A program made the translations under genes and the position numbers. From NCBI GenBank assembly GCA_965153455.1, contig OZ234495.1:4712001-4776000 (forward strand): a stretch of DNA of 64,000 bases, in the 5' to 3' direction. Position 1 is the stretch's first letter. Each line of letters opens with the position of its first letter. The notes under the pieces are model-generated. The model ran no database searches. It saw only the letters and a list, made by a program, of their open reading frames with translations, and was not told where the DNA came from. Positions 46,400 to 57,000 of the stretch are shown piece after piece. The DNA is from Sphagnum compactum. Taxonomy: Eukaryota > Bryophyta > Sphagnopsida > Sphagnales.

Positions 46400-46660
46400 A
46401 CCTGCTGTTTGGTTTTCACGAAGTGAAATAGCCATTGGTCATTTTTAGGTGCAACTTCCAACACAGTATAAAGTTCTTCTTTTCAAGGTGGTAGTGAAAC
46501 TTCACTATCAGAATTTGAAGAACTCTCTACAACTGGAGTCCTTTTTTTCACAACTTCATTCCTTGCAACATTAGCAACAACCTTCATTCTTTGGGGTTTT
46601 GCCTCTCATTCTTTTCGCTTTTGTGTTCAAGATTTCTTTGTTGTGACATCCATATCCTTT
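46400..46660 (-). pseudogene. Remnant of further upstream MULE coding DNA
   Basis: Allowing one frame change, the minus strand reads MKVVANVARNEVVKKRTPVV, ESSSNSDSEVSLPP and then APKNDQWLFHFVKTKQQVPN. The Ser/Asp-rich low-complexity segment looks like a linker of a nuclear protein. Attribution to the MULE rests on orientation and position only. Confidence 0.35.
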
Positions 46661-49314
46661 TGAAATGTTCTTGATAACCTAATTAGGTGCTTCAAAACTC
46701 GGGGTACCTCCACTACGTCCTTGTTGAAGAATGTGAAGCACAACTTCAACCAACATCATTGCATTCATTATTGGATCGATGGTCGTATTTTCATCAACAG
46801 ATGCGTTTGACCACGATATACTCCCATGTATTGTTTCCTTTGGAGGTGATGGGGCTCTGATGGCACTGATGGTGTGCAATCTTGTTTGATTCCCATGTTC
46901 ATTTTCGAAACATAATCGCCATGCTACTCTACCAAAACATAACCTAGATCATGTATTGTTAAAACTTGTTCAACTGGTGGAGAAGAGGATTTGACTATCT
47001 GACCTATTTTGACACCCACTTCCTGAACTAAGGCAAAGTTTATATTTACATACGAAACATGAAAATCATTTGATGCATCTGAGGTTGCAACCTCAACCTG
47101 ACCTTCAGCATCTTGAGGTAGTTTTTGGAAACATGATCAAGTTCATTTCCACTCGAAACATGAGTCGAAGTTGTGTTCAGGTCAAACTCAAAACAAGTAG
47201 GAACTTATGCACCAAATTGTTTGAGTTTGTCCTTGATGGTGTTGAGATCTCGGAGAGCTTTGATGGTTTCATTCACATTCATAACTTGGCCCTCCAAAAC
47301 ATGGATGGCAGCTATTTCTTGGAGAACCAAAACATGAACGTGGATATTTGAAACATGGATATTCCAAATTTGAATATCCGAAACATGAACCTTTGGAAGT
47401 TCGACATTTGAAACGTGAACTTCTAAAACTTGGACCTTTGAAGTTTCGATGTTTGAACTTGAGCTTTGGAAGCTTGAACTTTTGAAACTTCAAGTTTCAA
47501 GGATTGAATTTTCATAACACTATTAGCGATCCTTAAAACTTGAGGTGTATTTGTTGAAACATGAGGATTCATAGGTGAGACCTACTTCGAGGTATCCACA
47601 TCTACCATATCCGCATTTACTTTCACATCCTCTAGGCGACCCTCGATTTCAAATGTTTCTATGATGTGAACTTCTTGGTTTTTCACTTTCGCCTTATCCA
47701 AATTCTTTGATTCATTTCTTTCATGGACCTAGAAGCCCCAGCTAGTGGCCGTGAAGTCAAATGGTGCTTCCAAGTGTAACATTGTTGAAACACCTTCAAT
47801 TGTGAACTAAGCTGGGAACAAGGAAACACGTCTTTGTTCTACCACCTTGTCTAAGGCAAAGCGCAGCTTCATTAAGGAGACTAGTTGAAGCATCTGGAAC
47901 TTGTGGCACACCCCAACGCATGTTTATCCATCCCATGTCTATGTCCTTGCGACGTCGAAGATATCTTTATATGTTTAGGAGTGAAGCTTCCCCTTGTTCC
48001 TCATCTGTTTGTTCCCAATTTTCTTGGAACAATGTAATATCTTCACACACCATATCCTCTATTACCCTACTTTGTACATTAAAAAAAAATGACATTTCAA
48101 ACAAATTATCTGATGGTGACATGAGCCTTTGGTACACAACCTCTATATTTTCGTCATGAATACCTTCCCAAATTTCTTGTCCCCAAACAAAAAATGACCA
48201 TTTTGCTTTAAAATATCGACAATTTTCCGCCAGGCCGATTGATATTCCCCCATTTTCATTTTTCTAATGGATGTGCTGTTAGCGCCTTAGAGTGGGTAGG
48301 CACAACTAGCATCATTATCGTGCGAGTGCTAAAAAAAAACCTTTACTAACCAAACTTCCCAAGGAACATCGCTGAAATGTGTTTTCCTCCACAGAAGGTT
48401 ACCTGCAATTATTTCAACCTCCTTGAGAGAATGCGTCCAAAGGAACTTAGGCCTCTTTGTCGCAAGTGAGTATTTGTCATTATTAACAATATGCCATAAA
48501 GGATTACAATCCCACTTTATAGCCTCATGTTTTTTTGGATTGGCCATATCAAATTCCTTGAAGTGTTTAGCAACCAAACCAAGCCTTTATGGTCTTAATA
48601 AATTCTTGTGTTCATTTTTCACCTCATTGAATTGTTGTAGGCATTTTTTATACTCCAGAAACTCATGTAAGGAATTGGCCGATGATTATGTGTTGCCAGC
48701 TTCCCGGAGGTCCATTGTTTGGGAGAATGTAGCAATAACCTCTTGTCCATGTTCAACCTACATTCAACCTAATAGTGCAAAGTGTATTAACATACACATA
48801 CCCTACATAAGAAACATACGAAAAATGAATAAAAAATAACGATTAACATGTTACTTAAATAAACATTCTATGTTATTTAACCAACTTCGTTGAAACATGC
48901 TATAGGCATGTTTCGGGGTATTGGTGGGGTGATAGAAACATCTGGCTGCCATGTTTTAGAATACATGGAGTGGCTATGTTCCAAGGAGTATCTATGATGG
49001 CACTTACTGAAAATTTAACAATTGAAAAGAATAAAATAAATCTAGGAAGGCTGTGAATGTGAAAACCTGAATGAATATACTAGACATGAATCTTTAACAT
49101 TTAGTGATGTTGAAACACCATTTATGGAAAATTTCAAACATGCATATGTATTTGAAACATAGATATGGAATGAAGGTTGATGTAAATGATTGATGTGACT
49201 ACGAATGCATATGTTAAAAAAATTAGATGTATTGCAATGGATCAATATGGTAAGAGTAATTGAGTACCACTTTGTTTCCTCACATGAACTTTCCAAATGC
49301 ATAGTAGGAAACAA

Positions 49315-50397
49315 TGTTGATGACGCACTCCCAAGTTCCTAGTGGACCCACTTGAGGGTCCAAATATGTGGCAATGCGGAAGGAGTTGGAACTTGGAGCA
49401 CGATCCCGACTTCCAGCACTAGAGGGGGGGTAAGAGGGGCGTGCTAGAAGTCCCGGGAAAGACTAGGAAGAGTTGACAAGCTTTACTCACTCACCCGGGC
49501 CTGCATGAAACCACACAAAGTGGTTAGAACTCATTCTAGGTCCTTTTGGTGTTGGGACAGCCACGGGTGAACTCGGACTCACTTTGACACACCACACCCC
49601 GGGCTCGGGAGTAAGCCACCACCTTACTCCCTATAGTATACTCTGTGACTCGTCGCGGGGGTGGCATCCAAATGGCCTTTTTGTCCCGGGACTCCCGCGT
49701 GGGAGTCCCGAAATCGCGCAACTTTGGACTCCCGCGACTTTGAAGCCTCATAACTTTCGGAGTAGACCTCTGATTGAGTTGCCGTCTGAAGCAAAGTTAT
49801 AGGTCTCGTCAAGACCTTTCCAACGGTATGTCGCACGTTTTCTGCAGCCAAGTATTTCGGGTCGATTCCCGACTTTTAGTGGTCGGGAGTCAAAACTGGC
49901 GGACTCCCGGGAGTTCGACTCCCGGGCCTTCTTTTGGCCATAACTTGTGTTTCAGATGTACAAATGAGCAATGCGAGACCATTTTAGACATCTACACTTC
50001 AAGAGCTTTCCATTGATATAAAGAGCGCAACAAGCCATTGAGTTTTGACCCCTCAAAACGCTCTCTGAAGTTTTGGGAGTCCTTTTGGGACTCCACTCTC
50101 ACCAACTCCCAACATGGGAGTTCACTTGGGAGTGTGAGGGTTCACTCCCTCACACTCTTTGCACTCCCGGGAGCATGTGATATGACTCCCGGGTCTACTT
50201 ATAGGCCCGCACACTTGCGACCCCCTTGCCTTAGTTGTGAGCCAAGGCTAGGGTTGCGACAATTGAAGTTCGGATCTCGAACAAAGGTACCCAAATTCTT
50301 TGCAAAATCTTCTTTATTTTGCGCTTCCAAGTCCTAATAAAAAAGATTGCACTATAGTAGATGCCAAATGCTTGGTGTTTCTACAATTTTCCCAACA
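49315..50397 (+). mobile_element. Solo LTR candidate
   Basis: It starts TGTTG and ends CAACA, a 5-bp inverted terminus of the TG...CA type. Flanking 5-mers are AACAA and AACAC, matching at four of five. It is far more GC-rich than its surroundings, with repeated GACTCCCGGGAGT-type palindromes, including a perfect 10-bp stem at 49,687-49,710. Typical plant LTR text such as CCATAACTTGTGTTTCAGAT and a likely polyadenylation signal AATAAA at 50,337-50,342 are present. No gag-pol DNA or second LTR is adjacent, so recombination between LTRs probably left this one. Confidence 0.65.
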
Positions 50398-50414
50398 AAC
50401 ACTGGTTTCTGGTT

Positions 50415-50630
50415 TCAAAGTTTCCGAAACATTATATCAACCTCTTGCCAAGCCTCATTCTTGTAGAACACCTTGTTAAACTTGAATTTTTTCTTCCTGT
50501 CCCCATTGTCTCCTTCAAGTTTTTTGGGAGTTGATTTTGGGTTATGTAACTCCTTTGGATTGGTACCCAAATTTCTTAATGATGAGGCTCTATTCGAAAC
50601 ATCTATAAGTTTTGACTCCTCACTCTTCAA
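50415..50630 (-). pseudogene. Lys-rich remnant upstream in the MULE gene
   Basis: An unbroken 71-codon minus-strand frame, rich in Lys, Asn and Glu (NPKSTPKKLEGDNGDRKKKF). It could be a basic linker of the same transposase gene, with the solo LTR inserted just downstream of it. No family was recognised. Confidence 0.35.
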
Positions 50631-51367
50631 ATCGTGATCTCAATTTAAAAACCCTAGAAGATAAATGCATTGAGAGATGAAACATATTATACCATAGAAA
50701 GACGCCAATTAAAACCTATTGACACATGGCTATCATAAATCTCTAGATTATTTTTTAAGGGTGTTAATGTGAAAGTCGAAACATGATTGCATCCATGAAT
50801 GAAGGATGAAATTTTTGTAGACATGTTTCGAAACATAATAGTTGTTGAGGAATTCTGTATTTTTCCACCAAACATAAACTTACCTATTAGTATCATAACA
50901 TGTTTCTTTGGAATTAATAGAATGTTGAAACATGGAATGATATTATTGAAACATGATTGAAACGTGGAACTAATATAATGTTGAAACATGATTGAAACAT
51001 ATTTTTTTGTTGGAGAGGTCTGAAACTTCTGGAATTTTGGGGACGAAAAGATGTATATCAAAACATGTTCCACATGAACTGATATAGGTTGCTTTTCAAT
51101 TGAACACTAGAAATTAGACTAATACTTTGCGAGCACTTTATAATTGTTAATTGAATCTTGTTGAAACTCGAAACATTACAATGTTGCAAATTCAAATAGA
51201 AAAGGTGTGATTCAATACCATTGTATTGCAATATTTCCCAAGTGATAGGTTCCAGCGAAGTGGTGCACTCAAGAATCGTCTCTGGCTTCAAAACTTGTTT
51301 GACTACTTGACCTCCATGTTTCATGAGGTGTTTCTTATGGACAAAAATGAAATGTTTTTGAATTTTG

Positions 51368-51760
51368 TCACGAATCTCTAAGGGTAGGGTTTTTTTCCTT
51401 CTTATGCTTGTGTTCAGACTTTTGTATTGGTTGAAAAGCTAAGGTAGTCGAAGGGCAATTATTCTTTGGCTTCGATAATGCATTCGCCTTCACCCTATAT
51501 TTTAGAATGTTTCCACCTTTTGCAAGATACACACCCTTCATCGTGTTTTTTAATGGTGGGTACAACTTTAGCTTGAAAGGATTCCCTTCGAAATCCATAG
51601 CTTTGTCACACCCCTTTTTTCAGTGCTCACTAATCTGCATCTTTGAGTTCTTCTTGTAGTGACAATAAACACAAATAAACTCCTTCCTGTCCTTTCAACA
51701 ATTACTGTGGCATTCCAAAATTATAGCCACTCCTTGCGAGTGTAGGTCTTCACAAAAACT
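51368..51760 (-). pseudogene. Zinc-finger-like N-terminal part of the MULE gene
   Basis: With two in-frame stops the minus strand reads CHYKKNSKMQISEH preceded by FICVY and followed by KKGCDKAMDFEGNPFKLKLY. C-x2-C, then His and Cys spaced as in BED/C2HC-type fingers, are visible. It continues as an open Lys-rich frame to 51,368 (LKNTMKGVYLAKGGNILKYR). Such fingers commonly begin MULE and hAT transposases. Order and strand agree with the catalytic part near 42 kb. Confidence 0.5.
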
Positions 51761-51899
51761 ATTTTGTTTATTTTCACATTTTTTATTATCATGTCCTTTA
51801 CTTCACTCTCCATGTTTCCTCTCTTCTATCAGGACTAATTCGGCTTCTATGCTAAGAACAATGGAATTAAATTGGCTCATGCTTGAGTTGGAGGAAGAA

Positions 51900-53455
51900 A
51901 GAAAATTCACAATTGTAAGAATTCTACAATGAAACTAAACTCTAACTGAACTGAAGCCTGGGTGTGCCTATTCGTTCGTTGTGACGATTGACACATGACA
52001 CATCCCAGTTGTAATCAATTCCTACTTAAACTTTAAAACCTATTCCCTTACTTTCATTAATTGTCTTGACAGAAACTAGGTGATAGCCCTTTAGAAACTA
52101 GGTGAGATGATTCATCCTAATTTGTTTGTAAAAATATTCACATTCATATTTTGACATTTTGTTTTTCTTTGCCCCCTCTTCAAATGTGCACCTTGCCCCA
52201 AGTATTGAATTGACAAAATTAATTAAAATGAAATTATTTTCTCCAAAAATGGCACCTATTATACACAAAAATTCATCTAATTCTTTCGAAATGTGACAAT
52301 ATGATTGAAAACATTCAAATACACATGTCACAATGAGTTTTCTTTTTGGTTTGAAATTTTTCACAAGTGTGAAAAATATATATGAAAAAAGAATATTTGA
52401 TCACTTTGTTTATTGAGAAAAAAAGCTTTAAATTTCAAAAAATTAAAAATCATGTTGCAACATTTCCCTATTGATTTTGGTCTAGTGTCAATTTTTAAAT
52501 GTTTAGATAGGTTCTTAGAACATGTCATCATTTAATGTGAGATCCTTTTGGGTTCCTAATAATTAATGTGATACTTAAAAATGAAAAAAAATCATGACAA
52601 TTTTTCTTTTACATGATGATGTACATCAAAATAGATATATTTTATATTTCCCCTAGCTATGACCAATTTATCGTACAATATCAATTGTTGATATTAAGTC
52701 AATGGCAGGGCCATTGTGTACAATGCAGGTTGTTTTCTTAAAGAATCAGACTTATAACCAAACCGGGGTCTATTTAGTTGTGGAACTGGAACTAGTACTG
52801 GAATCAAAAACTTTGAAAATAAAGTGACTGGAACCAAGATTTAACTGGAGTTTAACTAAACCACCAGGTCCGGTCCAGGTTAGTAAGAACTGAACCAGAA
52901 TTGGGTTAACCTGGACCTGAACTGGGTCTGATTATTGGAACCTAAACTGAAACAGAAATTGAATTTTAATTTATTTGAAAAACTAACCCAGAACTGGATT
53001 CCTGCTTCCATGTATATATACCAAACCAGAACCCAGATAGTTCTAATTTATTTATTAGAGTATCATAAAAAGCAAAGAACTGGTGGTCCAAAGCAGCGCT
53101 GCAACAGGGATTGCACAACAGGCAACCCCTAGAGCCTTACCCCTACAGTTCTCTGGCCCTCTTTATGACCCACCCCCCTTGCCGCGTGGCGTCGTCCCAA
53201 GGGTGGACGCAGGAGGAGGAGGAGGAGGAGGAGCGTCGTCAGGAGAGCACGATTGCGTTGACGCCGGGTATTCCTTCCCCGCGTTGTACTTTCGGCGCGC
53301 GCGTAGTTCACCATCTGCAGCTATTTCCAGCTGAAATTGTGCTAGTTGGTTTGTGGGCCCAAAAAACAAGACGGACATAGCTTGAATTCATTTGTAAAGA
53401 AAGATGCTAGCACTACTTGCAGCTGAGCAGCGAGTACACTCCGGCCTGAGATTCA
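51900..53455. other. Intergenic: GAACC cluster and GC-rich patch
   Basis: No gene recognised. 52,740-52,960 is a degenerate cluster of GGAACTGGAACTAG, GAACTGAACCAG and ACCTGGACCTGAACTGGG words. 53,150-53,320 is an unusually GC-rich patch with a (GGA)n run at 53,213-53,232; short open frames exist on both strands there but none resembles a known protein. Confidence 0.4.
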
Positions 53456-53459
53456 TTCT

Positions 53460-53700
53460 TCATGTTCACTAGTTTCTAGAACTCATTTAGAACACTAGAA
53501 AACTAGAACATCTACAACACTAGAACATTAGAACTCATCTACAACACTGGAGCACTAGAACACTAGAACTCATCTACTACAACACTAGTCTAGCACTAGA
53601 ATACTAAAACTCGTCTACAACACTAGAGCTCGTCTACAACACTAGAACTCATCTACAACACTGGAACACTAGTTACCAGAATTCATCTAGAATACTAGAC
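53460..53700. repeat. Minisatellite, ACTAGAACTCATCTACAAC units
   Basis: Irregular tandem units of about 18-35 bp built from AACACTAGAAC and TCATCTACAACACT. It lies 370 bp upstream of the second VWA/Cache gene; the first copy also has a CTAG-rich simple tract upstream (3,930-4,330). Confidence 0.85.
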
Positions 53701-54073
53701 TTGATCATGAATGGAAGGAAACAATGGCAATGGACAATCTGGAGACGGCCAGTAGATCAGAAATTTCCCTCTTGCGTCCTTCACATGAGCAGGAAGAAAC
53801 ATAGTGACCCAATCTATTGTACACTGCTGCAGATTTCTTGCCGAATTCGTCCTCATGAGATTACAGCTAGCTGTTGCACCGCACTTGTGCAGATGACCAG
53901 GAGAAAACCCCCAAAAAAAGGGCAGCTCAGATCTTAGCAGCTACAGGTAGTCCCAAGGAGCAGCTGGTGGAAGTCGCAGCTGCTGCTGTTACCCGCGGAT
54001 TCAATGTTCTCCTATTTTGAGATGCAGGAGGAAACAGCGGCTTAGACGATATACCTGAGTGTGTGCAGCAGGT

Positions 54074-57000
54074 ATGGGCAGGGGCTGCTGTAGCTGGTTC
54101 TCATGGACACAAGATGCAGCTGCTGTAACTCGACTAGTGACGCTTTGGATTCTAATAGCAGCTGCGGCCGTGCAAGGAGACGAGGGGAGTGCCTACCTTG
54201 ACGAGAAAGAGACGCAAGTGCTGCTGCTTGCTAAACAGGTGGAGGCGAATGATGCTCAAACTTGCGGTAAGCAGCTGCGCCTCCACAATATGATTTAGAG
54301 TACTATATAGCCTGCATGCATATGTCTGCTACCATATCAATCTTATCATCAAGCAATTTCACCACATCTACCTGTCGCTGCTAATTTGCTAATCGGAGAT
54401 CATGTTCTGCACCACCTCCTTGCAAGTGGATCAAGCACCTGGCAGGTAATGATCTACCGGCCGCAGGAAGATAGCTAGCTAGGCAGTAAGGGTACTTGAT
54501 TAGGACCCAGCAGCTCGCACTCGCTCAGTCTGATCTTGGGAACATCTGAAGACATAGCATCATTCTTCTGATGATGAGATTACCAGCTGGTATCGAGTTT
54601 CTTCAGGTGTACAATTTCTCATTTGCAATAGACCGCTTGAGATTGAACTGATCTAGACTGCAAGCTGTTATTATATTAAAAGCAATTAGCGCCGCGTGCA
54701 TGCATCATGATCGAGTAGTGTTAATAGTTGGGTGTTAATTATTACTTGCTTGCTGGGACGTTGATCTTAATGTGAGCTGCAGCACTGGTGGAGTCTTGCG
54801 CCTCATCTGCAAACTGCTCCCGACATGCGTGCTCGCCTTTGCTTGGTGAGAGCCAGTCCAACAGTATACAGTGTGTGGACGTGTTCAACAACAAGTACTG
54901 CACTGATGAGCCAGGCAACGGCACCTGCACACATTTGAAGGCCAACTATGGCAGAAGCTACGTGAGGTAAACACAAATACATTTCTGAAGTCCAGCTCAT
55001 GATCATCGATCTCTCATCAGAATCCATGCCTAGTACTCAAGCTAGCTGCACTAGTGCTCAATCAATCATGCATGAGTACACTAGTGCTCTAGAGTACTAC
55101 TCTGATCTGCACTAGTGCTCTAGTACTACTCTGATCTGCGCTAGTGCTCCAGTACTACTAAATCTCTGCACTATTGCTCTAGAATACTACTCTGATCTGC
55201 ACTAGTGCTCTAGTACTACTAGATGTCTGCACTAATGCTCTAGTACTACCCTCTGTGTGATGGATTTTCAGATGTTAATCACATTCTAGTATTCACAGCA
55301 GTGATTAAGCAAATTGCAGTTGACCCCAGTGTACTGATCGATGATCTCAAACGTCGAAAACACGTGATCTAGGCTTCCTCCAGGCACGGACTTGACGAAT
55401 GTGCCGGCCGCCATGGGCAACTCGATTTGCAGTCAGAGGTTGCTGGACTCCACATTCCAGACTATGTCTTACCCCAGTGTCTTCACGTACGTCTATTTCG
55501 GTGCTGTTGACGGAACTTGGCGCTCATTTCCCGGAAGGGTACGTGCAGAGACTAGATTAGCTGTGACTGGATCGATCCTAGTCTTGAACCCAAACGTAAA
55601 TTAGTCTTTTGTTCCAGCTGCTGGCCAAATTATGCAACTAGACTAGAGAACTGAATTGATCCAGCTAGTCTTGAACCCAATCCTAAATAATTCTTTTGTT
55701 GCAGCTGCTGGCCAAATCGTGCTCTCCCCTTGCCTGCAACACGTAGATCACCAGCACTTATACTAGATGATGCTTGCAGAATCGATTTAATCCATTTAAT
55801 CCATCAGGCAGGAGGTCGAGACAACGAGTGATGATGAACTGACGATTAATCATGAAATTGTGACTCGAAATTTCGACTTAATTTTCGTGTCAATGTTGTG
55901 TGCAGGAAAGTAGCACCAGCGACTGTCTAGGTTACGATCCACGGATTCGACCTTGGTAATTTCTTAACCCACTTGAATCCTCCACTCATTATTATCACTT
56001 GCAATTCATGTGGGATTTAAGTTTAAAAACTTGGTGAACCCTTGCAGGATTGTACATGCAGGAATTATAGTATTTGTGGAAAACTGTTGTTGTAACTGCA
56101 TCTTGGTAGTGTGCAGCACAACAAAATTTATTGCAAAATGTTAAAAGTGTGACTTCAGTAAGTTACTAAGCATCAGAGCTTTGCGCAATTTGCAGGTATA
56201 TTGAAGGGATATCTGTGACAAAGAATTTGGTTGTGTTGATTGATGCGGGAGCTTCAATGACAAATGTGTTGTCCACACAATTTCTAATGGAAACCACTTA
56301 TCTTGCTGCAGCCCAAACCATAACACAAAAAGCATTGCTCCAGACACTCTCCGCACAGGATTATGTGAACATCATCATGTTCAACAGTACTGGAGCTACC
56401 CAGTTGTCTCCTGATCCTGTATGTACCTTGTTTCTTGAACACCATTTTTCGCAAGCTGCAAATCCATCTTGCAAGCTCATCAAACTTTCTTTTCTCTTTC
56501 TCTCCCCCCTCCCCCCACTACTTGGTGCGTTGTTATCAGGTGATTTCAGTATGGTAAAGTCAAGAACTCTTGATCCTTGTCAACATAAGTAGAACTCAGT
56601 AATCATAAATTAAACTTTGATATAATATTTCATAGTTGACTTCAATTATTCTTGTTGTTGCCCAATTCTACTCCCCCTTGAAACTCAAATATGTTGGTTT
56701 CTTGCTTGATATTACACTTTCTACAGATCTACAGAGAGTTTTATGTTTTTGATATTTTGGCAAATATATCTATCCTTTTTGCCAGTGACTCATGTATATA
56801 TATCTATCCTTTTTGCTTAGGTGCTGGTGAGAAACAGTGATCTTTCAGACCCAACAGACCATCCCGAACTCAAGAGTTTGATCACTTCTTTGAATAATCA
56901 AGAAGGATCCAGTCAAGCAGGTGCATCAAACTTGACAGCTGCAATCATGGCCGCCTTCACCAATTTTAATGCCCATGCACTGAAGGTAAAAAGAAAGGAT

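Larger units (their letters stand above)
36650..51200. repeat. Block saturated with GAAACAT / ATGTTTC words
   Basis: Across about 14.5 kb the heptamer GAAACAT (often GAAACATAA or GAAACATG) and its complement recur at very high density, both as scattered copies and within tandem arrays, against a background of ordinary AT-rich DNA on both sides. In 38.2-45.4 kb the GAAACAT orientation dominates the plus strand; near 37.0-37.8 kb both orientations mix (AACATGTTTC palindromes). The block coincides with the extent of the decayed MULE described below, so it may be its subterminal or internal repeat motif. It is interrupted by a solo LTR candidate. Confidence 0.7.

Noticed and set aside
53129-53380. 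GC-rich open frames on both strands
   Set aside because: Overlapping frames on both strands over a (GGA)n run reflect base composition; no domain seen.
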